64,000 bases of DNA from Chamaelirium japonicum (Eukaryota; Streptophyta; Magnoliopsida; Liliales; Melanthiaceae): assembly GCA_947650365.1 (NCBI GenBank), contig OX393549.1:95907514-95971513 (forward strand). The letters are read 5' to 3'. The first letter of the stretch is position 1. Each line of letters begins with the position of its first letter. A program made the position numbers and the translations under genes. The notes beneath the pieces are model-generated. The model ran no database searches. It had not been told where the DNA came from and was given only the letters and a program-made list of their open reading frames with translations. Shown here in pieces: positions 11,783-22,499 of this stretch.

Positions 11783-11870
11783 GTAATTCCCGACATATGA
11801 GAGAGCCACCAAGGTGTTGAAATGCGTGTTGAAATCATGTAGGCAATTCCCGACATATGAGAAAGCCACC
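11783..11870. repeat. 28-bp direct repeat, period 60
   Basis: The block AATTCCCGACATATGAGA followed by AGCCACC occurs twice (about 11785 and 11845). It lies in the right flank of the hAT element and is non-coding. Confidence 0.6.
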
Positions 11871-12050
11871 GAGAGCACAAGTAGATTTTTAACATGAGCT
11901 TTTACCAAACTCCCACTTCTCGTCACCTCCCCGTGCCGCCTGAGAGGATGATCAAAAGCAGTAGAAAGGAGGTGAGTAGCCGGATGAGAGAGAAAGAGAG
12001 GTGCATAACATGGTCGGAAAACCCCATCACCTCTGAATTCAATGGCTCAA

Positions 12051-12178
12051 TGTCCGGTGATGTAGCTTCGGGGACCAGGTCTGCCCCTCCTTCACTGCCA
12101 CGGTGGTTGAGCTCTCCAGTGTCCGGTGATGTAGCTTCGGGGACCAGGTCTGCCCCTCCTCCACTGCCACGGTGGTTT
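12051..12178. repeat. 69-bp tandem duplication
   Basis: TGTCCGGTGATGTAGCTTCG and the ~40 bases after it occur at 12051 and again at 12120 with only a couple of differences. It lies near the right end of the hAT element. Confidence 0.8.
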
Positions 12179-12365
12179 AATTTTGCCCCCGATTTAATTT
12201 GAGGAACGATGGACCGCCTAGGCGACGCCCAACTGTTTCCGAATAGGCATCGGGGTGCTCGCCTAGGCGCCTGCCTAAACCCCGCCTAGGCAGCCAAGCC
12301 CTAAATTTGGCGAGGCAATGACCTAGGCATGGCCTAGGCGACGCCTTAACTACACTAGTTCCATG

Positions 12366-13522
12366 AGGCCAAGGCAGGGAGCAGGATCACCCGATCACCA
12401 GGGTCTCCCCAGTAGCAAGCCGGTGTCAAGAGCTGGTGATGGAGACCGAGTAGGTTGGATCGCACCACACCATAAGTATCTCTCGGGTCCCACGCAAAAG
12501 ATATGTTGCCGTCGAGTGGGGACCAGTAGTCAGAGAGGTACAGGCACAGGCTGGTGAAGACGATCATATGGGCTCAATGTAGTAGCGTCTCGAAATAAGA
12601 TATGCCCAAGGAGAGGTGACATTGACGGGTAGCCTCATCCGGGAGTGGAAGATCTAGCCCGATAAAGTTGATCGTCAGGACTAGTGCGTTGAAGTCGACA
12701 CGACTCAACACCCAACATCGACTTGGCTGACAAGACCATCTTGACATAGTCAGCTTCAAGTGGTAGCACGACTAGGGGCAAGTGCTCTACTGAAGGCAGG
12801 GATTCAAAAGGAATCATTGACTGGAGATCCTTGAGAGGTTGCACAACCTCCTCCAAAGGTGGAGAGGGAAGCTCCACAAATGGTGGTCTCCTTAATTGTC
12901 GTTGGAGACGTTAGCAGGACCGGCGATGCATGCACCGTAGGTGGTAGAACAAACGACAACATGGGCACTTCTTATGGTGGCGACTGGACTAGAGGCGTCC
13001 GATGCTCCAGTTTCTCCGATTCATCTTTAATCGTGTTAAACACAGTGATTGTACAATGATATCTATCTAGCCGAGTCCAACCAAGAGGGTTCCGGAGAAA
13101 CCACTGGACGAATGGTCGTATTGGTAAATTCAGATGAATGGCTCGCCGTGCGACGTCACATGCGCGCTCCATATCCAAATCAGATCTTCGTAATAAAGTG
13201 TGACAGAGTCATCGTGATCTCATAAAAGTCAAGGTAGGCATGTCTGAGATTGGTGGGTTATAGGCTCACCACAAGCAGGACGGCGGTTTGGTATGGCGCA
13301 GGGAGTAGCTCTGGATGGTGTGGAAGTCGTCAAAGGCGTTGAATGTAGATCGACACTCCTCGAGATGACGCGACACGAGCTTGGGCTTGAGGTCGACCTC
13401 ACAGGCTCAACATGGTGCGAAGACGATGATGATGGAGATACTTGCACGAGTGGCTAGCTGGAGACGCCTAATCGCAAACGACAACGTTTCACGTATCGTT
13501 TGACAGAAGTGAAATCCGTCAA
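12366..13522 (-). other. Non-autonomous LTR element interior, no recognised gene
   Basis: About 1.15 kb with several medium ORFs on both strands but no identifiable domain. The sequence is GC-richer than the surrounding intron, which may point to captured gene or decayed gag sequence. Confidence 0.4.
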
Positions 13523-13538
13523 GCTCGGTCTAATACCA
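13523..13538 (-). other. Primer-binding site of the short LTR element
   Basis: On the minus strand the sequence beside the LTR reads TGGTATTAGACCGAGC, matching the tRNA-iMet PBS TGGTATCAGAGC at most leading bases. It fixes the minus-strand orientation of the element. Confidence 0.65.
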
Positions 13539-13542
13539 AAAA

Positions 13543-14143
13543 TGATGTTGGACAACCTCATTATCCCACACGATGGCTCGATTCGTCGTGGCAGAGGTAA
13601 GGAAGATCATTGGATGGTTGAAGATGGCGGTCGTCTCAAGAATTAAACAAATATCTTGATTGAAACCCGAGGTCTCTCACCTCACGAAGATTCCGACCGA
13701 AGGCCCAGGGTCTCTACCTCACGAATCCTCACAATGGAACACGCATCAAAGCAATGCTTCAATTTTAAGTCATAATCATTCACTGCTTACAATAAGAGGC
13801 TTTCATGCCTTTAAATAAAGAAAAACAAAAGATAAGGATGATAACTAATAAAGAGATAAAAGTCTCACCTAATAACTGTCTCATACATCCATATCCTTAT
13901 TTTAAAACTAGTTATAATTAATAAATTCTGAAAAAATCTTATTTCGGATTAAAATAATATTTTCGGAATAAAATAATTATTTTAATCAGAAAATATTATT
14001 TTATTCCGAAAGAAGTATTTTCTAGAATTTTAAATCCAAAAATAATTTATTCTCCGTATTGCGCATTGTGATGCATGTTGGGCGTGTCGGAAGGCAGAGG
14101 TGGTCCACTGAAATACGTAAACGGTCCAGATGCTCCCGCATCA
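13543..14143 (-). mobile_element. LTR of short non-autonomous retrotransposon (5' LTR)
   Basis: It begins TGATGTTGGACA and ends CCCGCATCA on the plus strand, and is colinear with 6731-7340. On the minus strand this is the 5' LTR because the PBS is immediately adjacent. Moderate divergence between the two LTRs (visible substitutions and small indels) indicates an old insertion. Confidence 0.85.
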
Positions 14144-14148
14144 ATGTT

Positions 14149-15235
14149 CCATTGTCTAATTGGATACTCTGCAGATGTATGACCAAGTTGGTTACACTTG
14201 AAGTGCTTCATGGAACTAGGTTTGGTCCCTAACATTCCTTTCCCCATGTTGTCAGTATGGGGTGCTAAACAACGAATCTGTCCTTTTGGAGCTTCCTAGG
14301 AACTTTCCTCGCAAGAGTATAGTTTTCTTTCAGTATTAACCCTATGAGAATACACTCGCCGATACTTCTCATTTCTATCTACCTTATTACTCGCTTCATC
14401 CACACTATAAATCTCATGTAGGACATCGTCCTGAAGAGATACCTCAATACAGATTGTTCCTCGATTTCAGTAAAATCATTACGGATCATGATGTCGTGAA
14501 ATTCATATGTATTCCTCAACGGCCCTCGATCATTGTTTCATGTTTTGAAATCTTCGAAAATACTCTTTTGATAATCAATGCAGAGGAATTCTTCGACAAA
14601 TTAAATTTTTTTTATCTTGAGTTTGTACCTATTCTTTTCCTCGCCTCACAAGGTTTGAACTTGGTTCCACCAGACAAGGGCATGACCTTTCAGTTCGAGT
14701 GTTTCAAATGTTACCCTCTTGTCTTCAAGGGTATTATTCCAATAAAAGTATTGTTCAACCGTATCTACCACTATAAATAAACCTATGGTTGACCCTTTCT
14801 ACTGAAATCACCAACCTCAATTTTCATCTCATTAGCCCATTGTTCTTTGCCACCTATCATGCTTTATAATCTCACCATGTTGTTTTATCCTTTGTTTTGA
14901 TATACCATCGCATTCCTAGCGGGATTCCTTTGGCTAGCGGTTATAACCAGTGTCATTCTTTCAAGCACGACCTCTATCCCCTTGAAAGGATCAGACTACT
15001 GTCTCTGGCTCACTATGGTTGGACATCTTTCTCGGGCTCAAAGAGTAACCCAGGGTGTTTTAACAACAGGCAAGCAGATCAAGATGATAATATGTAGTGC
15101 ATAAGTATTGGGGTGCAATGGTTATGCAAAAGGTACTCCACAATATTTTTCCGAGCACTCAAAACTGAAAAAAAAAAAAAAAAAATTTACACGCAAGCAA
15201 CCCTGTGTGATCAGTTACAGTGTTGGAACACCCTA
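14149..15235 (-). pseudogene. Gypsy gag pseudogene with CCHC-like knuckle
   Basis: Minus-strand reading near 14150-14210 gives KHFKCNQLGHTSAEYPIRQ, a gag zinc knuckle in which the first cysteines are reduced and the last cysteine is a tyrosine. Upstream sequence up to the PBS at 15240 is broken by many stops. The knuckle is cut by the LTR element at 6731-14143 and its continuation appears at about 6725. The protein would package retrotransposon RNA. It is not functional here. Confidence 0.55.
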
Positions 15236-15239
15236 ACTC

Positions 15240-15256
15240 CGTGTTCTGATACCAAC
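15240..15256 (-). other. Primer-binding site of the minus-strand gypsy element
   Basis: On the minus strand: TTGGTATCAGAACACGG, a good match to the tRNA-iMet PBS (TGGTATCAGAGC). An LTR would lie immediately to its right (from about 15259). Confidence 0.65.
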
Positions 15257-15258
15257 TT

Positions 15259-16500
15259 GATGCATGCCAGCTCAAGGATGATATGATGTATGCAATGATA
15301 GCCTATAAAGAGATTTGTAACAACTGTTTTCAGTAACATTATAAGTGCAGAAATAAATATTTTAACAACAAAAGGGGCCTCCAACAAAGTAAGTGAATCG
15401 AGCGACTTACAAGATTACAGTTACACAGATAATGTTTTAAGGCCTTGCTAACATTAAATTTTTTATAAAATGTTGATTAGATAACATGCACAAATCAGCA
15501 CATAATCAAAATGCAGGCACCTACATCGGACTAAGCCCTTCAATGGATGGGTTTCATCATGCAAGTGACATGGATTGTAGGCCAAACTAGTGTTGGTGCA
15601 GTGTAAGAACAGCAAGCTAGAAGTTAATGTAGATAGCAAGAAAACGGCCATAGAATCAAGAAATTAGGAAACTAATTCTAAGGCTACCTTGGGATAGAAG
15701 TTAGCTAATGAACATTGTCTAGAAAATACCTTGGAGAGGCACGATTGTGCAATGAATGGCCGGATGAAGAGATGCACTGACGAAAACAATGATGATGAAC
15801 TTTGAGGGAACTTTGAGGAGAAAACCTTCTAGCACCGATATTTTCTTAGAAGTGACATAAAGTGGGGAGAGAGGTAGAAGCTTGCGGATAGATGCAGAAG
15901 AGAATAAATAAGCCAAGAGAAATTGTCAATGAAGATGACACGAAAAAGCAAGGAACACTTCCTTCTTTGATTGATGCCTTCAAAAAAAAAATCAATCTCT
16001 CCCCAAGTGCAGAATTTTCACAGGATAACAAAGAAAGAAACTATCAGGGTTTCATCAAGGCTCATCGGATCAAAGCAAATAATGGCCAGTAGATACATCA
16101 AATAAAATAAAAAGAAATGAGAAAAGGGAAAGAAACAAGTTGTACGGCATGAAAAGAGAGGGGAGTGATGGCACGCAGCCTGAGGTAAAGGAAGTCATAC
16201 GGGGGTCGTTACGGCTCACAAGAGCGAAAAGAGAGAGGGCTCCTGATATTATCCATCAATCCTAGAATAGTTTAATCGCAGCCTTAGATTATGACTTAAA
16301 CTCTATGAATCTCAATCCTTGATGAGACACATCCAATAGTTCCTGTCAATTTTATTAATTAACCACATAAATAATTGGTGCAAACTACGAATACCCCCTT
16401 CGCAACTGAATTAGCATACAGTAAAAGTGATCATCACTTTTGAACAAAATCATTAAACAAGAATCAAAAATGTTTAGAAAAAAAAGTAACACAATAGATT
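15259..16500 (-). mobile_element. Probable LTR or LTR remnant right of the PBS
   Basis: The sequence next to a minus-strand PBS should be the 5' LTR of the gypsy remnant. No second copy is present in the window, so the outer end cannot be placed. No coding region is recognised in this stretch. Confidence 0.35.
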
Positions 16501-16825
16501 AATAAAACATCAGTTTTGCTGCATCAATATTCGTGCACATCTAAAAATAACAATCAGCTTTTCATGGTTGCATTAGATTATCCTACTTCGTGGAGGAGCC
16601 ATCCCTTCGAAGAAGAATTTGAGGACGGGCGTCGATTTGTAATTCACAAAAAGATTGAGGGCAAAACCGTTCGGTACCTATATGGAGCTACAAGGCGAGC
16701 GAGCAGTATATCACCAGTGGCAGCATCAATAAGACCTTGCCAAGGGATATTAAGATTGTCAATTCAACTTCTGCCAATGTTCATATAGTGAATAGAACTC
16801 GGATATTTGCCTGTGGAGTTGTTAC

Positions 16826-17545
16826 CAAGGTATGGAGTTTCGGCCGAAACCGATCCGTTTCGGCTATTTCAGATCGGGTTCGGTCGGAACCAATCCCGAA
16901 ACCCTCCAGTTTCGGATTTCGGAACTCAACACTCAGTAAAAGCAAGACTGGCCCGACTGGGTTCAGGATAAGGTGTATTTCAGCATGACAGCTTGACAGG
17001 CATATTTACATAAAAAAAACATTTAAGTAAATAATCTTTATGTTCTCCATTTACTTTAAGTTATTTTATGTAAATAAGCAAATATCCCCCTATTTAGATT
17101 TAATAAAAATATCAGAAACATCAAATTCCAAAGGAATCAAAATGTAATTTTTCAGTTCCTATACAAAATCAAACTTTACAGCTTTTGGCTAAAAAAGAAA
17201 ATTCGATGAAAAAACAACCTCAAAGTATTTTGGACCGGAAAAAATCTCAGAAATCTAGAAGTGTAAGATCAACTTAACAAGAACTCCTTTTTACTCCAGA
17301 CTTAGTCAAAATTCAGAATCACGATTTTCCAACTTTTTGACAAAAAGTTGGGATAAAGCAAAAGCCACGCTCTTTTGAAAACAAGACCACTATGAAGTGG
17401 GTACCGATGTAATTATTTTACATTGTTTTTATATTTTATAATTATTTTAAATTTAAAAAAAGAAACCGAAACTCCGATCCGAAACTCCAAAACCGACCAA
17501 AACCGATCCTTGATGGGCGGACCGAAACCAAAACCACAAACCTTG
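16826..17545. mobile_element. 'GAAAC' hAT MITE, copy 1
   Basis: A perfect 8-bp duplication GTTGTTAC lies on both sides (16818-16825 and 17546-17553). The ends are CAAGGTATGGAGTTTCGG and CAAACCTTG. It is 720 bp, with subterminal clusters of GAAACCGA / TCGGTTTC type motifs and an AT-rich centre. It is homologous along its full length, in opposite orientation, to 20582-21295 and 38121-38836. It has no coding capacity. Confidence 0.93.
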
Positions 17546-17636
17546 GTTGTTACCTACGTGGAACCTAACCACATGGAAATATCGTGTGACTTCTTTGGTT
17601 ACTTGTGGATTTTTGAATATTCGATCAAATCAATCT

Positions 17637-18674
17637 ATCTTAGATATATTGTCTTAAGCTAGATTGTATTCATCCAATCAATTCATTACTCATTAGTCAA
17701 TCCTTGGCTAATATATCTTATATCTACCTTAAATGGAAAATGATTCGTGTCTCACCTTCTACAGGCCCCCCAAGGGCCCATTGACATGGCAGCGTGCTAA
17801 TTGACCCTTCTATCCTTGCTTTGTCCTGACATGGTCATTTTTGGTGGAGGTGGTTACCCATCTTAAAAAATGCATAACTTTCATCATATATATCAAAATT
17901 TTAAAAATTTATTTTTATTAGACTCTACTCATCGAGCTCTAAAAATCTACTCATTATGACTTAAAATCTGAGAAAAAAATCAGATACAAAATATCATGTT
18001 GGAACTTGGAACCAAATGTCATCTAATCTGACATCACTGTCACTTGATATTTTGTCTGTCAGTTTAGGTGACATTGAGCAAACGTCACCGAATTTAGACG
18101 GTCACTGTCAGTTTATATGACATTTGAAAGTGGATTATTATGCAACTGTTGATAAATGTGACTTATTTAATAACTGTCAATTTAGGTGACAGTTGGTTTT
18201 TCAAAGTGATATATAGTCTATCAGTTTAGATGACATTTAGTAAATGTCACTTAATTATAAATCTGTCAGTTTTTATGTGACATTTATTGTTCCAATAAAA
18301 GTCTCTTAATTATGTATTTGATTTTTTGTTTTCAGAATTTGATAGTCAGCATATGCATCTAGTTTTGAAGAATTTGATAGTAGATACCAAAAATATTAAT
18401 TTTGCAAAGATTGGATATCATGAATTTTTTAAATTGTGCAACTCCCTCAAAAAAATCTGACAGTGACAGATTTTAATGATTTTAAAAAATATTTTAATTT
18501 AAATTTAGATGCCTTGTGTCCAAATTAGAAGAGGACATTTAGACATCTATCATTTGCCACCTTTTCCAGAAGTGGGAGTTGGTCCATTGGATGTTTGCCA
18601 CCTATATGGGCCTGCTGATGGGGTCTTATATAATGGAGCTCCCCTATCATTACTCATCTTAGATATATTGTCTT
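17637..18674. repeat. 1-kb segment bounded by a 19-bp direct repeat
   Basis: ATCTTAGATATATTGTCTT occurs at 17637-17655 and again at 18656-18674. The segment between has no terminal inverted repeat and no poly(A), so whether it is an inserted element or a segmental event is open. Confidence 0.55.
18050..18310. repeat. Degenerate tandem repeat, ~50-60 bp unit, five copies
   Basis: Units start near 18052, 18108, 18172, 18219 and 18271. Each carries CTGTCAGTTTAGGTGACATT, usually followed by AAATGTCAC in inverted relation, so each unit can form a GTGACATTT/AAATGTCAC hairpin. Confidence 0.7.
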
Positions 18675-18679
18675 GTGAA

Positions 18680-19940
18680 ACAATTTGACGAATATAATCT
18701 ATACTTTCAATATCTCAGAAATTGGATTTGTCCAATGCATAATATTACCATGACAACCATTCTGATTCCAACAAGCAGTTTCAAAGTGGGTTCAATATTT
18801 TGCATAATAGCTTGAGTGTGATACTGCAGAACTAGATTTGATTTCGATTCTGCTATTGATGATGTTTTTTACTTTCTTTCCACAAAATTCATGTGAGTGG
18901 TGTTGATTTTGTTTTTCATGATAAGATAGATGAAACATATGACTTGAGTGAAGCAAACTTAAAATTAATGCATGTTGTAGCCTAATCTGGGCTACAATTT
19001 ATCTTTATTTGCTTTAGTTAGTATGCATTTATTTTTATGGTTCCATCACGTGTCTCAAAGCAAAGATCAGACATTAGTTTAATTAGTTATGGCAGATTAC
19101 ATGTTTGCTAGCCTACAGTATGGGTTGTCGTAACCGAATAGACTAACAGGCAAGCTCGCTTAATTGTTTTCAGTTAATTAATATGGTGTACCATGCAGTA
19201 TGCAGGAAGCCTCGGATAGCGCATCCAACGGTGGATCAAAGCAAGCCAATTATAAGTTATTTAAACCCCAAATAGGAGGGTCCGACGGTGCAAGTATCAT
19301 TAATAAAAAATCTAAAAAGGGTTTAATTTTTTATTCATTGGGGTGCCCTAGCATATAAAACACCCCCCTCCCTTATATGTTTGTACAAGGAGCCGAACGA
19401 ACAGATTTTTCACATGAAAAATGTTTCAAGAACCTTCCCCCACCCCCCCTCCGTCCTTTCTTTTCAAGCGACACAAAACCAGAGGCAACCAAATTTTTTT
19501 GTTTTAGAAGAGCCTCTCTCGCTCTCGCTCTCTCATGAATTTGACAACTTCTCAAAAGAAATACTAAATATTGCTCACTTCATTACACAACAATTAGCGC
19601 AGACGCCAACTACAATTTTATTGCAAAAGGTCAAGATCCATAAAACCAAAAAAAATACTAATGAAATGAACATAGTCAACACAGCTTGATGGGATAAAGA
19701 CATGGATACCGACGATGATGACTAACAAAATGAAAAAATTAAGAATAATTAAAAGTCTAGCCATTCATACAAAGTAAAGTTATTTGCACTAATCATAGAT
19801 TTTTCCATTCACCTTATCCTAACGGCAATATATGCATCTCGTATTAACGATCCCAATTACATAGTATTGAAAAGTTGTGTGTTAAAATCAATATGATGAA
19901 GTTTTAAAGCCACACAACCCCCCAACCCCTACGCAATGTA
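18680..19940. other. Intron sequence, nothing recognised
   Basis: AT-rich. A TATA-like CATATAAAAC at about 19354 precedes a 102-codon plus-strand frame (19381-19689) whose product is low-complexity and unlike any family I know. I do not call it a gene. Confidence 0.4.
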
Positions 19941-19999
19941 AATGGGCACATTGAGACTCAATTCATATTATACCGAGTCGGACTTCTGGGATGGAGATA

Positions 20000-20520
20000 A
20001 TCAAAAAAATAATTTCCTAAGCTCAAGCATGCCACATTTACGACCCTAGCCCGCACGCATTGGCAAGTGACCCAGATCCGGCCCAGACCTGATTGTGCCC
20101 AGCCCATTTCAAACAGGTTTGGGCCTAATGCCAAAACATTATATATGGGCTCGGACTTATAGTTTGGGTCCGAAACCAAAATCCGTCAGGCTTGGGCTTG
20201 TATAGGTCCGACCTGAATCTAGCCCACTTTCATAGATGGGGTCGGGTCTACCCAACATATCAAGGAAATAAACTTTTCTATTCAATTAGATAACAACGAT
20301 ATGTTGGGGAAATCTTAGAGTTTCTTATAGTAATTTCTAGCTTAGAACACAATTTATAAAATAATGTGCAACTTTGTAAAATAAGAAAATTATGCTAACA
20401 TCGATTAATGCCAAATAAGTCCACTGAAGAAAGTTGGTCATTGAAGGCTTTCGGTCAGTGTCCGACCCAGGGCCCAATCTTTGATAGTCTTTAAAGCCCG
20501 ATACAAAACGGTCCAGACTT
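20000..20520. repeat. GCCC/GGGC motif-rich zone, possible MITE remnant
   Basis: Clusters of GCCCGA, GGCCCA and TTGGGCC in both orientations lie at 20040-20260 and 20460-20530 with an AT-rich gap between, as in other MITEs of this window. Termini and duplication were not found. Confidence 0.35.
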
Positions 20521-20581
20521 AGGCCAAAGAAAAAAATATGCACACACACGCGCACGCACACACAAGTGCGTGTCTCTAAAT

Positions 20582-21295
20582 CAAGGTTTGTAGTTTCGGT
20601 TTCGGTCAGCCCACCGAGGATCGGTTTCGAAGTTTCGGATCGAAGTTTCAGTGGTTTCGATTTTCGTTTTTAAAATTTAAAATAATTACAAAATATAAAA
20701 ATAATATAAAATAATTACATCGGTACCCATTTCATAGTGGTCTTGTTTTCAAAAGAGCGTGACGTTTGTTTTACCCCGACTTTTTGTCAAAAAGTTAAAA
20801 AATTGTGATTCTGAATTTTGGCTAAGTTTGGAGGAAAAAAGAGTTCTTGTGAAAGATTTTTTTTTATAGATTCAAAATATTTTACCGGACTTTGGGTTTT
20901 TAAGTTGATCTTATACTTCTAGATTTCTAAGATTTTTTTTGGTCCATAATAGTTTTGAGGATTTTTGAGCATGACATTTTCTTTTTTGTATAGGAACTGA
21001 AAAATTACATTTTGATTCCTTTGGATTTTGATTGTTCTGATATTTTTATTAAATCCAAATAGGGGGGGTATTTGCTTATTTACATAAAACAACTTGAAGT
21101 AAATGGAATTTACTTAAATGTTTTTTATGTAAATATGCATGTCATGCTGAAATACACCTTATCATGAACCAAGTCCTGCATTAACTGAGTGTTGAGTTCC
21201 AAAACCCAACACTGGGGAGTTTCGGGACCGGTTCCAACCGAAACCGATCCGAAACGACCGAAACGAATCGATTTCGGCGGAAACTCCAAACCTTG
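20582..21295. mobile_element. 'GAAAC' hAT MITE, copy 2
   Basis: A perfect 8-bp duplication CTCTAAAT flanks it (20574-20581 and 21296-21303). The ends are CAAGGTTTGTAGTTTCGG and CCGAAACTCCAAACCTTG-like. It is 714 bp, with the same interior as 16826-17545 (inverted) and 38121-38836 (same direction). Confidence 0.94.
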
Positions 21296-21303
21296 CTCTA
21301 AAT

Positions 21304-22262
21304 ATATTATATTGTAGATGTGTTTGTATGAATGGATGGCCTATTGAAGAGAATTAATTGCACCTTATCTTGTTGGGTAATTTGCATAATTAAAATCAAG
21401 CGGCACTTTTATTTCATGAATTTCTTATAAGTTGTTCGTCAATATCACGATCAGTGTTCAAAATTCAAATACATTATAACAAATCAGCTATTCAGCTAAA
21501 TATATTCAACTAGTACAGACATATTCTACACCCTACCGAGCTTTGTGATGTATCATCTATAGGCCAAGAAATAAAGTTACAAGAACTTATAAATTAAATG
21601 AAACATGGATAAACTACAAATTTTAAACAGAACTAAAACTCAGATTTTCAAAATAGAAACTACCGTTCTTAAAGACTTCATGAACCTTAAAATCAGAAGA
21701 AGTTAACAAGCATTGTGGTAATGTGAGACTACAAAAATATCTTCGAAAGTAAGTTTTATCCTTTTTCTTTCGGAAAGAAGTTCGATGCGAAAAAACACTC
21801 AGCCAACAGGCAGGTACCTCAATGGACATTATTAATCCAACATGATAGCCAAAATCAGCCAAAAAGGGAAGGTAAGCATTTATTGAAAGAGGGAGATCTT
21901 TCCCTCGCTCCTCGGGGAAGTTGGAAGATCGACTTACTTACCCAGCTTAGACAAAGACATCACAAGGCATGCAAGGACAGCAGAAGCAAGAAAAAAGAAG
22001 AGCTTATAAAGAGGAGACTGCCTAGACAAACAACGTCAATGGTCAATCACTTGCTCCTCCTACCCTTTGAAATAGGATAGAAATGGTGTTCTCCCCTAAA
22101 GGAAGAGGTGGTGGAAGAGGTGGCGGCAATCCCCAATTGAAAATGAACCGAAGGAAACCCAAAATAATGGGATATGAAATCAAACCAAAATAAACTAAAA
22201 ACAGTAAGTTATTACTGGGACTTTCTATTAAGTAAAAATAATTGAAGGTTTCTCGAACTTAC
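21304..22262. other. Intron sequence near exon d
   Basis: No element is defined. Around 22083 the plus strand has a short glycine/arginine-rich frame (MVFSPKGRGGGRGGG), which might be a fragment of an RNA-binding-protein pseudogene but is too short to name. Confidence 0.4.
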
Positions 22263-22352
22263 ATGAGCAAAACCAAATCGATTAGAATCCGTTCTTCCAT
22301 ATGCTTTGTTCACCATCCCTACAATATTGGAATTCATCGACTTGAACAAATC
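22263..22352 (-). CDS. NRPC2: NRPC2 exon d: RNA polymerase III subunit 2
   Basis: It encodes 30 residues starting DLFKSMNSNIVGMVNKAYGR and ending RFGFAH. In the family this segment follows LLFEDLFK and is its least conserved part; the animal protein has a similarly placed block ending in RAAQFDVVKH. The acceptor is TTTTTTTGTAG and the donor is consensus GTAAGT. It is separated from exon c by an 86-bp intron and from exon e by about 18.65 kb. Phase is 0 on both sides and the frame is open. Confidence 0.92.
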
Positions 22353-22438
22353 CTACAAAAAAATTCGCGTCAATAAAACCATATAGTCTGATATCCAAGT
22401 CTACTAGGAGTTGAGTGTTCGGAGGTATAGTAAATCAC

Positions 22439-22498
22439 CTCAAAGAGCAAAGAAATTAGTTGCCCAGAGAGCTCGAATCGCTTGTTTCCAACATAATC
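22439..22498 (-). CDS. NRPC2: NRPC2 exon c: RNA polymerase III subunit 2
   Basis: It encodes exactly 20 residues, DYVGNKRFELSGQLISLLFE, one of the best conserved stretches of the Pol III second subunit (animal form: [20 protein letters not shown]). The acceptor is AATGTCAG before 22498 and the donor is GTGATT at 22433-22438. The upstream intron is about 17.7 kb and the downstream one is 86 bp. Phase 0 at both ends. The single LE-to-FE change is conservative. Confidence 0.97.
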
Positions 22499-22499
22499 C

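Larger units (their letters stand above)
7381..12357 (-). mobile_element. hAT transposon, nearly complete but decayed
   Basis: The left terminus is CAGTGTAGTTAAGACATC and the right terminus on the opposite strand is TAGTGTAGTTAAGGCGTC, a clear hAT-type inverted repeat. The 8-bp duplication is GTTACATG (7373-7380) versus GTTCCATG (12358-12365), 7 of 8 bases. Both subterminal zones are rich in GCCTAGGC palindromes. It contains a DUF659-type transposase pseudogene and a nested MITE pair. Total length is 4,977 bp, of which about 1.4 kb is the nested insertion. Confidence 0.9.
7341..13542 (-). mobile_element. Internal region of the LTR element (interrupted by hAT)
   Basis: Once the hAT at 7381-12357 and one copy of its duplication are discounted, only about 1.2 kb remain. 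The minus-strand frames 12635-12877 (80 codons, starting MELPSPPLEEVV) and 13229-13447 show no gag, protease or RT motif. The element therefore depends on a helper retrotransposon. A minus-strand PBS is at 13523-13538. Confidence 0.7.
3610..22262 (-). other. NRPC2: NRPC2 giant intron (~18.65 kb)
   Basis: This is the intron between exon d (donor GTAAGT at 22262) and exon e (acceptor AG at 3610-3611). No conserved RPC2 residues appear missing between the two exons. It contains at least six transposable-element insertions, including a stack of five nested elements. Confidence 0.85.

Noticed and set aside
14454..14780. 108-codon plus-strand frame
   Set aside because: Antisense to the gypsy gag remnant; no recognisable product.
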